DNA from: a bacterium
GTDB taxonomy: Bacteria; SM23-31; JAUVVT01
DNA: 10,240 bases
Assembly: GCA_030604505.1 (NCBI GenBank)
Contig: JAUVVT010000027.1
Coordinates: 1 to 10,240, forward strand
Reading direction: 5' to 3'
In this document: positions 1-6,502 of the stretch, one piece after another
How positions within the stretch are numbered: the stretch's first letter is position 1
How the letters are laid out: every line of letters starts with the position of its first letter
Made by a program: the position numbers and the translations under genes
Notes under the pieces: model-generated
What the model was told of the DNA's origin: nothing
The model's database searches: none
The model's input: only the letters and a program-made list of their open reading frames with translations

Positions 1-1
1 A

Positions 2-688
2 AGTAAACCTATCGAAGAATTGTACGACTTGCAGAATGATCCTTGCGAAATTAATAATCTCGCTGGGAAACCTGAATACGGAGAAATACTCGACCGTATG
101 TGGGCTGTACACGTTGAATGGATGCTCAAAACAAAAGATTTGGGTTTGATTCCGGAGCCGGAACTTGTCAAACTGGAGAAAAAATACGGCAGTAGATATA
201 CATTTCTCCGTCGGTCAGGAAGCGAAAGATTCCTTTGGCGTCTTCATGCAGTTGCTGCTTTAGCTGGAAAGCCGCGCCGGTCCGAAAGGTCCATTCTGAC
301 CGAGGCGTTGAAGGATAAAAATGCGGCAATCCGGTACTGGGCAGCCATCGGTCTTGGCAACCTTAACCAGGAAGCGAAACCTTTAATTAAAGATCTATAC
401 AATGCGATGAACGATAAGTCGGCAGTTGTGCGTATTGCAGCTGCAAGAGCGCTGTGTATATTAGATAAGGAAACAGATGCATTGCCGGTGCTGATTGGTG
501 AACTGAAAAATCCAAACGAATGGGTACGGCTTGGTGCTGTTATTATACTTGACAAAATCGGCGAAAAGGCACAACCCGCTGTTGGCACTTTGCAGGAAGC
601 ATTGAAAGATACAGAAAATAAATACGTCGTACGTGTGGCTAATCATGCTCTCAACGTCCTGCTTGGAACATCAAATAAGGTGCGTTAA
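2..688 (+). CDS. Sulfatase, C-terminal part with HEAT-repeat extension (5' end outside window)
   Basis: The reading frame is open from base 2 and has no convincing start, so this is the 3' end of a longer gene (228 residues visible). The first residues (ELYDLQNDPCEINNLAG) match the conserved C-terminal signature of family S1-type sulfatases, which usually reads like ELYDLxxDPxExxNLA. About residues 75-225 are alpha-helical repeats of the HEAT / PBS-lyase type, seen as recurring blocks such as AIRYWAAIGLGNL, VVRIAAARALCIL and WVRLGAVIILDKIG. Sulfatases with such a tail are common in Planctomycetota-like bacteria; the tail is thought to serve protein or glycan contacts. The catalytic Cys/Ser and metal site lie upstream of the window and cannot be judged. 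Role: removal of sulfate esters, probably from a glycan and outside the cytoplasm. It precedes the DUF1080 gene by about 100 bases on the same strand. The sulfatase call is firm from the signature plus repeat layout; the substrate is unknown. Confidence 0.85.
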   Translation, partial: SKPIEELYDLQNDPCEINNLAGKPEYGEILDRMWAVHVEWMLKTKDLGLIPEPELVKLEKKYGSRYTFLRRSGSERFLWRLHAVAALAGKPRRSERSILTEALKDKNAAIRYWAAIGLGNLNQEAKPLIKDLYNAMNDKSAVVRIAAARALCILDKETDALPVLIGELKNPNEWVRLGAVIILDKIGEKAQPAVGTLQEALKDTENKYVVRVANHALNVLLGTSNKVR

Positions 689-791
689 TGAACCGCTGTA
701 ACATTTACGAATAATGAATAGGAAATAACCGATAGGAAAATCGATTGACTTAATTATTAATATATTTAACCAATAACGTAGGAGATTGAAA

Positions 792-1625
792 ATGTTTTTA
801 AAATTTAGACTTATTGCAACAGCAGTTGTTTTTACTTCTCTTCTGTTTTTTTCTCATGCATTGACGGGTAAAACTGTTAAGGAGCCGGCTGAGAAGTGTA
901 AATATAACCGGGTCATCGAAAGGTCCAAAGTAACAGAGTGTAGTAGTCCAAAAACACAAGATGGGGACTGGACCAACATCCGGCAGTGCGACCGTTGGTT
1001 TGCGTTCATGTCTCCACAAGTAAAATTGAATGATGAGGAAAAAGCCGAAGGATTTGTGCCTCTCTTTAATGGCAAGGATCTCAGTGGTTGGACGGGTGCA
1101 ACCGACAGCTATATTGCTGAGGACGGTAAAATCGTTATTCGCCCGAGGGAAGGCAGCGGTGGAAACCTATATACGGTAAAAGAATACAGCGACTTTATTC
1201 TTCGTTTTGAATTTAAACTTACGCCCGGTGCCAATAATGGTTTGGGAATCCGATGTCCTATGCCGGCTCATGCGGCGTATGAGGGTATGGAGATTCAGAT
1301 ATTGGACAATACCGCCGAAAAATACAAGAATCTCGAACCGTATCAGTATCATGGCTCTATCTATGGTGTCGTACCTGCTAAACGCGGTTATCTTAAGGCA
1401 ATCGGTGAATGGAATTATGAAGAGGTCATCGCAAAAGGACAACAGATTACCATCAAACTCAACGGTATTACCATTGTGGATGCTGATATCGATAAGGCAA
1501 GCGCACCAAAAACGATGGATGGAAGAGAACACCCGGGCTTAAAGCGAAAAAATGGCCATATTGCATTTCTTGGACATGGTTCACATGTTGAGTTCCGTAG
1601 TATCCGTATCCGTGAATTGAAATAA
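792..1625 (+). CDS. Secreted DUF1080 (3-keto-disaccharide hydrolase family, PF06439) protein
   Basis: A 277-residue protein. I place the start at the ATG at 792, not the TTG two codons earlier, because AGGAG (780-784) stands 7 bases before it. Residues 1-25 form a signal peptide. Residues about 26-86 are a low-similarity stretch with three Cys (36, 50, 66), longer than the usual linker. Residues 87-276 are the DUF1080 jelly-roll: GFVPLFNGKDLSGW at the start, then FEFKLTPGANNGLGIR, EGMEIQILDN, YQYHGSIYGVVP, GEWNYEEV, IKLNGITIVDADI and a final GHIAFLGHGSHVEFRSIRIREL. All these are family hallmarks. The family is annotated as acting on 3-keto-glycosides, cleaving the bond of sugars already oxidised at C3 by Gfo/Idh oxidoreductases; such an enzyme is not seen here. 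It lies between the sulfatase and an acetylesterase, consistent with extracytoplasmic glycan breakdown. Family assignment is firm; substrate is not known. Confidence 0.93.
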   Translation: MFLKFRLIATAVVFTSLLFFSHALTGKTVKEPAEKCKYNRVIERSKVTECSSPKTQDGDWTNIRQCDRWFAFMSPQVKLNDEEKAEGFVPLFNGKDLSGWTGATDSYIAEDGKIVIRPREGSGGNLYTVKEYSDFILRFEFKLTPGANNGLGIRCPMPAHAAYEGMEIQILDNTAEKYKNLEPYQYHGSIYGVVPAKRGYLKAIGEWNYEEVIAKGQQITIKLNGITIVDADIDKASAPKTMDGREHPGLKRKNGHIAFLGHGSHVEFRSIRIRELK

Positions 1626-1737
1626 AGATAAAAAATATTGCGGGAAGAATAAATACATCGGTTTTTTATGGGATTGGGGACAACACCGTCGATTAACTAT
1701 AAGTAGAATTTGTATTTTTTCAGGAAAGGAATTAAAA

Positions 1738-2538
1738 ATGTTTTCAAATTTGCGACTAATTTCAATAGTAGCTGCTTTTTCTGTTTTACTGTGTTTTTTA
1801 CTTGCGTTGACATGTGGCTCTGGTAAAGAATCGTATGAAGATTTTCATCTTTATTTACTCATAGGTCAGTCTAATATGGCAGGTAGAGGAAAGGTGGAAG
1901 CACAGGATAAGGAAATTCACCCGCGTGTTTTTACATTGAACAAAGAAAACAAGTGGGTGCCGGCTGTAGACCCGATTCATTTTGATAAGAAAATTGCCGG
2001 TGTGGGACCGGGATTGACTTTCGGAAAAGCAATGGCTGAAAGAAAACCAAACGTCCGTATTGGTTTGATTCCCTGTGCTGCCGGAGGATCACCAATTAGT
2101 ACCTGGAAAACAGGAGCAATACACAAACAGACCAACAGCAGACCCTATGATGATGCCCTTAAACGCACCAAAATTGCTATGAAGGATGGTGTGCTCAAGG
2201 GTATTCTCTGGCATCAGGGTGAAAGTGATAGCATTGAAGAAGCGGCAGAACTTTACGAAGAGAGATTAGTATTGTTTATAAATAAACTGCGGCAGGAACT
2301 TCAGGCAGACAACGTGCCTTTCATAGTAGGAGAGCTGGGAGAGTTTTATATTCAAAAAAGACCCTTGGCAACTATAATAAATGAGGCACTGGCACGAATA
2401 ACACAGAGGGTCGGAAATACAGCTTTTGTGGAATCGAAAGATCTGGACCATAATGGTGACGGCATTCATTTCAGTTCGGAGTCTGCCAGAGAGCTGGGGA
2501 GAAGATATGCAGAAGCGATGTTCCGTCTGGAACAGTAA
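1738..2538 (+). CDS. Secreted sialate O-acetylesterase / CE6-type (SASA) carbohydrate acetylesterase
   Basis: A 266-residue protein starting at the ATG at 1738, with AGGAAAGGA at 1722-1730 as ribosome binding site. Residues 1-25 are a hydrophobic signal sequence; Cys26 follows ALT, which is a poor lipobox, so a lipoprotein is possible but not shown. The rest is an SGNH-fold esterase of the SASA group (PF03629, CAZy CE6-like). GQSNMAGR at 43-50 holds the nucleophile Ser45. VGPGL (89-93) and CAAGGS (113-118) are the following family blocks, WHQGESD (158-164) is the oxyanion/support block, and DGIHF (241-245) supplies catalytic His244 with Asp241. Length agrees with single-domain CE6 enzymes. 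The expected reaction is removal of O-acetyl groups from acetylated polysaccharide such as xylan, or from sialic acid. The preceding gene's product has a strikingly similar signal sequence (see findings). Fold and catalytic residues are clear; the acetylated substrate is inferred. Confidence 0.93.
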   Translation: MFSNLRLISIVAAFSVLLCFLLALTCGSGKESYEDFHLYLLIGQSNMAGRGKVEAQDKEIHPRVFTLNKENKWVPAVDPIHFDKKIAGVGPGLTFGKAMAERKPNVRIGLIPCAAGGSPISTWKTGAIHKQTNSRPYDDALKRTKIAMKDGVLKGILWHQGESDSIEEAAELYEERLVLFINKLRQELQADNVPFIVGELGEFYIQKRPLATIINEALARITQRVGNTAFVESKDLDHNGDGIHFSSESARELGRRYAEAMFRLEQ

Positions 2539-2596
2539 ACAATAAGTTGTGCCCGATCGTAAATTATCAGGGAAGAGATGAAAGGAATTCTCTAAA

Positions 2597-3145
2597 ATGG
2601 GTGTTCATGTATGTCCCTGGCGATGTGCATACATATTTGATAATTGCTTTCGCCGTTTTTTTCATAAACCTGAAAAGATATTTTCTCCATATCTGAAAGA
2701 AGGGATGACGGCCGTTGATATAGGTTGCGGCATGGGATTTTTTTCGATTGCTATGGCAAAAATGGTTGGAGAAAACGGAAGAGTAATATCTATTGATGTG
2801 CAAAAAGAAATGCTTAATATTCTTCGAAAGCGTGCTGAAAAAGCCGATTTTGTCAGCCGAATACACACACATAATTGTAAGCAAGACGAAATTGGAATCA
2901 ATGAAGAAGTTGATTTTGTTTTAACTTTTTGGATGGTTCATGAAGTTCCTGATAAAGAGAATTTTTTTAAACAAATCAATTCATCCTTAAAAGTGCAAAG
3001 AAAACTCCTTATTGCAGAACCTAAAATACATGTTTCCTCTGAGGATTTTAAGGAGACGTTAAATTCCGCTCAAAAAGTTGGTTTAGAATTATGTGATACG
3101 CCAAAAATAAGTTTAAGCAGAGCAGCTGTATTAAAGAAATGTTAG
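2597..3145 (+). CDS. Class I SAM-dependent methyltransferase (small, UbiE-like)
   Basis: A 182-residue protein from the ATG at 2597; AAAGGA around 2580-2586 lies about 10 bases upstream, a weaker and more distant site than its neighbours have. The N-terminus (MGVHVCPWRCAYIF, then PEKIFSPYLKEGMT) is the typical lead of a small methyltransferase subfamily of anaerobes. SAM-binding motif I is VDIGCGMGF at 40-48, the acidic residue after beta-2 is Asp67 (VISIDVQ), and motif IV is DFVLTFWMVHEV at 106-117. It then runs to a compact end (LSRAAVLKKC), close to full length for the subfamily. There is no signal peptide, so it acts in the cytoplasm; the methyl acceptor cannot be predicted. It is 58 bases after the CE6 gene and 34 before the hydrolase, so probably co-transcribed, but it is not an evident glycan enzyme. 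GC is about 38% in lines I counted, lower than the downstream hydrolase, which hints at separate origin. Confidence 0.88.
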   Translation: MGVHVCPWRCAYIFDNCFRRFFHKPEKIFSPYLKEGMTAVDIGCGMGFFSIAMAKMVGENGRVISIDVQKEMLNILRKRAEKADFVSRIHTHNCKQDEIGINEEVDFVLTFWMVHEVPDKENFFKQINSSLKVQRKLLIAEPKIHVSSEDFKETLNSAQKVGLELCDTPKISLSRAAVLKKC

Positions 3146-3165
3146 CTTACAAAAACTTTTTCAAT

Positions 3166-3221
3166 GAGGAGAATATCGTATGATAACTTTTTATTTTAGA
3201 AATATCAAAGGAATCACTATG
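3166..3221 (+). promoter_or_regulatory. Two tandem ribosome binding sites with in-frame starts
   Basis: GAGGAG at 3166-3171 is 8 bases before the ATG at 3180, and AAAGGA at 3207-3212 is 6 bases before the in-frame ATG at 3219. Both pairs have good spacing. The second start puts the positive cluster and hydrophobic segment at residues 11-34, the usual place for a signal sequence. The first adds 13 residues (MITFYFRNIKGIT). The sequence alone does not decide between them. Confidence 0.55.
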
Positions 3222-4547
3222 ACATATCAGAACAGTTTGAAGCGAAAACCATGGGCAAGATTTCGCAGTCTTTTATTGGTATTTATATTACTGACACTTA
3301 TTGTCGGAATACTTATGAATAATCAGTGTACAAAACCACACGCTTGGATTAAAAGGTCGGCAGATTTGCGCCAACAGATGTGGAATATTCTGACGCTGCC
3401 CACGGAACGAATTCCTTTAAATGCAGTAGTTCATCGTTTTATTGAAGATGAAGACTATAGGATTGAAATGATAACTTATGCAAGCGAACCCAACTCGCGA
3501 GTTACCGCTCTTCTCTGTCTTCCTGAGAATATCGATAAGCCAGTACCAGCAATTGTTGTTGCCTGTGGACATGGCGGTTCCAAGTCTGCTTTTTACGCAC
3601 AGTATGCAGGACAGCTATATTCCAAACTCGGATATGCGTGTTTGGTGGTAGATACTATTGGTGAAGAAGAACGTGAAGCAACGGGCCGTATGGGAGCGCG
3701 GGGCCACGACCTTTATTATCTTGGGGATGAAAACCCGGAATTTATTCGCACTAAACTCAAGCGTATGGTTCTTGGGAAGATTGTCTGGGACTTAATGCGT
3801 GGAATCGATTACCTTGAAACGAGAAAAGAAGTGGATAAAGACCGTATTGGCATTGTCGGATATTCGCTGGGTGGTGCGACGGTGGGTTGTGTGGCGATTC
3901 TGGATGAGCGGATAAAAGCTTCAGTGATTTGTGGATGGGCGTTTCGGGGACGATATGCCACGGAAACTAAGTACTGTACGCGGATGCCTTATGCCGGGTT
4001 CAAAAAAATTATGCGATTCGATGAAATGACAGCACTGCTTGCCCCGAATTCAGCTACTCTTTTTATCTGCGGAACAAAGGATTCTGTTATCGACAGAGAT
4101 GGTGGGGCTACTATGGTTTATGAGTTAAAAATGAATATTGAAGGTGCAAAACAAATACTTGTCGAAGCAAAAGTAAATGGAACGATTGACGCAGAGTTTG
4201 TTCCCGAGGCAGGACACAGACCTTTTTTTCTTTCTCATACCGGTGTTTCCTGGATGCAAAAATATTTAATGCTCCCTGAAAGACGGCGGCAAGTGCCTGC
4301 TGCGACGGTTTCGTTTGGAGAATGGGTCGATTCTCACGGTAAAAGTATTGAAAAACTTTACAACACCGAAAAGAACGAACGCGGCTTACAGGCAGTTGAC
4401 TGCGGCGCAGTTCTTCGTGAGCCGAAAGAATTAGCTTGTTTTCCCGGGCGGGATGTACCCGATTCTGAATATACAATGCAGGGCTGGGTTAAGGCAACTG
4501 TTGAGGCAAATCAACAGGAAGAAGCTATTCCCGAACTTATGCAGTAG
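3180..4547 (+). CDS. Membrane-anchored alpha/beta hydrolase, acetyl-xylan-esterase / dienelactone-hydrolase-like
   Basis: A 455-residue protein if it starts at the ATG at 3180 (GAGGAG 3166-3171). An in-frame ATG at 3219 has its own AAAGGA (3207-3212) and would give 442 residues. Numbering here uses 3180. About residues 24-47 are KRK-WARFR then a hydrophobic segment (LLLVFILLTLIVGIL): a signal anchor or uncleaved signal. The alpha/beta-hydrolase core follows: PAIVVACGHGG for the oxyanion region, RIGIVGYSLGG with nucleophile Ser229, FICGTKDSVID with acid Asp301, and EAGHRPFF with catalytic His346. A C-terminal tail of about 90 residues (from SFGEWVDSHG) follows the His and is not part of the core fold. 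Homologous families include acetyl-xylan esterases and other peptidase-like esterases. Next to a sulfatase and a CE6 esterase, deacylation of a polysaccharide is the likely job. The catalytic triad is visible; the ester bond is inferred. It is the last gene before the terminator at 4728-4761. Confidence 0.87.
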   Translation: MITFYFRNIKGITMTYQNSLKRKPWARFRSLLLVFILLTLIVGILMNNQCTKPHAWIKRSADLRQQMWNILTLPTERIPLNAVVHRFIEDEDYRIEMITYASEPNSRVTALLCLPENIDKPVPAIVVACGHGGSKSAFYAQYAGQLYSKLGYACLVVDTIGEEEREATGRMGARGHDLYYLGDENPEFIRTKLKRMVLGKIVWDLMRGIDYLETRKEVDKDRIGIVGYSLGGATVGCVAILDERIKASVICGWAFRGRYATETKYCTRMPYAGFKKIMRFDEMTALLAPNSATLFICGTKDSVIDRDGGATMVYELKMNIEGAKQILVEAKVNGTIDAEFVPEAGHRPFFLSHTGVSWMQKYLMLPERRRQVPAATVSFGEWVDSHGKSIEKLYNTEKNERGLQAVDCGAVLREPKELACFPGRDVPDSEYTMQGWVKATVEANQQEEAIPELMQ

Positions 4548-4727
4548 ATGGAGCCTCAAATGTGGGAACTAGACGTGAGAGACCGGTTGTCGCACTCGGC
4601 ATTCCGGCTCTTTCGATGATATGCATATCTTTGCTCCGTATTATACTTCTTAAAAGGGTATTTCAACATCCAACTTCATCAGAAATATGTATACGTTCAT
4701 TCATTACCTGAAACAGGGCAGATAGAA

Positions 4728-4761
4728 ACGCAGATACTTACTTTATCTGCGTGATTTTTTT
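4728..4761 (+). terminator. Rho-independent terminator after the + strand gene set
   Basis: A perfect 9-bp stem, ACGCAGATA (4728-4736) with TATCTGCGT (4744-4752), encloses a 7-base loop and is followed by GA and seven T (4755-4761). It lies about 180 bases after the stop of the alpha/beta hydrolase. This is the only clear intrinsic terminator I see in the window, and no second one separates the + strand genes upstream. Confidence 0.8.
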
Positions 4762-4781
4762 GATCCTTGAATTAGGAGGAT

Positions 4782-5304
4782 TTATTTAAACATTTTCTCA
4801 ATCCATTCAAACACCACTTTTTGAGGTGTCTCGGGATTATAATAAGTAGTCCATCTGTTTATATCATAATTTGTAAGTAATCCCAGTTTATCTTCGGCAT
4901 TCATGAGACTGTATATTTTCCTTACTTCATCAACACAGTAGATAATATCGGATTGAACGTTATCCCAATCAAGTTCAGGCGCAACGATAAAAAAGTGGAC
5001 GGGGAACTATAAGGGATAATACTTCGTGAAAATCAAACGGTATTCTTTTTGGGGCATCAAGGAAAAAGCCCAATCTCGGCTGAAGTCCGTGAAGATGGGA
5101 ATACTTTTTAATATTAGAAATCTTTTTCCACTTCTCAAATGTATAATTATGGTAGAGCTTTTGAGGCAGCTTAACATTTCCCCTTTCAATAACATAATCA
5201 AAAAAGTCGATATAATCTCCGATATTCCTTACAGGGGGGATAGAATGTGTGAATTTAAATTTACGATTTGATAAATTTACTAATAGGAAATAACCAACAA
5301 GCAA
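4782..5304 (-). pseudogene. Truncated, frameshifted alpha/beta hydrolase (acetyl-xylan-esterase-like) remnant
   Basis: Reading the minus strand, YSHLHGLQPRLGFF, then RIPFDFHEVLSLIVPRPLF, is the C-terminal core of the alpha/beta hydrolase group related to acetyl-xylan esterases. The frame then stops (YRCA, TGA). If one base is removed from the run of six A at 4989-4994, the protein continues as FIVAPELDWDNVQ and on for about 67 residues to FEWIEKMFK and TAA at 4782-4784, a normal family ending. So one single-base frameshift separates the two halves. Upstream, the open frame reaches only to a TAG at 5335-5337. The part before YSHLHGL (FTHSIPPVRNIGDYIDFFDYVIERGN and on) does not look like this family's nucleophile region, and no GxSxG is present. 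The expected 200 or more N-terminal residues are missing and there is no good start, so it is non-functional even if the frameshift were a sequencing error. The start given is nominal. Confidence 0.75.
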
Positions 5305-5483
5305 TATATAATGGAGGAATTGAATGATTTTCAGCTATTGGCTATTTCTTATTCGTATTCTTTAATATTGTTGATGTGATGAAATATATTACTGTCCTTA
5401 TTTTAAAGGAAAGCAGCACTTATATCCGGACACCGATTATTAAAATATTTTCATAAGCGACTATATGTTAAATCATCTGTCAA

Positions 5484-6371
5484 TTATACAATATTCTGAT
5501 AAGCAAGAAAAAGAGCTCTGTAATAATTCATCAATCTGATTGGTTCTTCGCTTGCCGGGATTTCCGCAAGGCAGTATCCGTTAAATCCATAATCGGTCAG
5601 CCGTTCAAATAATCTTCTGTATGGATACTCTAAGTTTGACAGTTCATGCATGTGCAGTGAAAATATTTTTGATTTAACCATATCAAAGTTTGCATCAAAA
5701 CCTTCACCTTCAAGGTCGGTTTGATTGCAGTTCCAGTTAACATACACATTATCACAGTCGGAATAATCGAGCATCTTTTTTATTCGCGGAATGTAGTTGG
5801 TTCCTCTTCCGTGAGCACAAAGCTTTATTGCAACTCCATAATCCTTGGCAAACTCACCGACTTCTTTTAATGACCTTCCTATCTGCTTGAGGGTTTGTTC
5901 CTCAGGAATGCCCTTATCAACCAGCAGCATATTTGGGAATACTCTTATACCTTCTGCTCCGACATCATGTGCGAGTATGGTATATTCTTTCGTCCCTTCG
6001 ATATTTTTTCGCAGTTCTGCAGGGTCATCTGAATGATAGAAAAAACCACTTGCCAGTCCAACTAATTTTACCGCCGAATCTTCAAATCTCTTTTTAACCT
6101 CGGCTCTTTGGGAAGGTGAAAGGTCGACTTCAACTTTATGAGCATGTGTCGTCCTCAGTTCTACTCCCTCAAATTTAGTCTCACTGCAGTTCTTAATTAC
6201 CGTTTCGATGTCCCATTCTTTCGCAATATTGTATGTCATAATACCCAGATGTAATTCACCTTTTTTACCCGAGGATTCTTTCGAAGGTTGGCTGCATTCA
6301 TATAATAAAACAGTAGATGCCGCAGCTGCTGTTGTTTTAAAAAAATCTCTTCTTGAAAAATTACCTGACAT
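5484..6371 (-). CDS. Tat-exported TIM-barrel (sugar phosphate isomerase/epimerase-like) protein, paralogue A, metal-site Glu replaced
   Basis: A 295-residue protein; the ATG at 6371 is preceded by GGAGG (6383-6379) at 7 bases. Residues 5-12 (FSRRDFFK) are a twin-arginine motif followed by an Ala-rich segment, so the folded protein is probably exported. Residues about 38-295 are a TIM barrel of the AP_endonuc_2 / xylose-isomerase-like class (PF01261). FEGVELRTTHAHKVEVDL (67-84), HMHEL (240-244) and GYCLAE (265-270) are conserved barrel-end blocks with candidate metal ligands Glu71, His240/His242, Glu243 and Glu270. At strand five the usual E.HG block reads LCAHGRG, with Cys185 where paralogue B has Glu185. 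This is likely to alter or remove metal binding there. It lies 131 bases after paralogue B, same strand, and is probably the last gene of the set. Relatives include sugar epimerases and isomerases and enzymes acting on 3-keto-glycosides; the actual reaction is unknown. Confidence 0.88.
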   Translation of the reverse strand: MSGNFSRRDFFKTTAAAASTVLLYECSQPSKESSGKKGELHLGIMTYNIAKEWDIETVIKNCSETKFEGVELRTTHAHKVEVDLSPSQRAEVKKRFEDSAVKLVGLASGFFYHSDDPAELRKNIEGTKEYTILAHDVGAEGIRVFPNMLLVDKGIPEEQTLKQIGRSLKEVGEFAKDYGVAIKLCAHGRGTNYIPRIKKMLDYSDCDNVYVNWNCNQTDLEGEGFDANFDMVKSKIFSLHMHELSNLEYPYRRLFERLTDYGFNGYCLAEIPASEEPIRLMNYYRALFLAYQNIV

Positions 6372-6502
6372 TATAAATCCTCCTATGATAAAACATTACA
6401 TTCGTATATTCATCATTAGTTAAAATAAAAACCGTTGATTTGATTATACGGATCGATATCTATATATTCAATCAGAAGTTTTAAAAAAAATCTATCCTTT
6501 CT

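Noticed and set aside
244..588. 114-codon open frame antisense to the sulfatase HEAT region
   Set aside because: The + strand frame encodes recognisable HEAT repeats; the antisense product resembles nothing.
717..730. 14-base exact repeat of AATAGGAAATAACC, second copy at 5282-5295
   Set aside because: A single 14-base AT-rich match within 10 kb is close to chance, and the flanks do not match.
745..773. TTGACT upstream of the DUF1080 gene as a -35 box
   Set aside because: No -10-like hexamer lies at 16-18 bases; the AT-rich TATATT is only 10 bases away.
4111..4476. 121-codon open frame antisense to the hydrolase C-terminus
   Set aside because: A shadow of a well-supported gene; no ribosome site and no family features.
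4772..4784. TAGGAGG-type ribosome site on the + strand after the terminator
   Set aside because: No start codon follows at a usable distance; the stretch is the complement of the 3' end of the minus-strand remnant.
5026..5271. 81-codon open frame on the + strand
   Set aside because: It is the antisense of the hydrolase remnant, whose minus-strand translation is clearly family-like.
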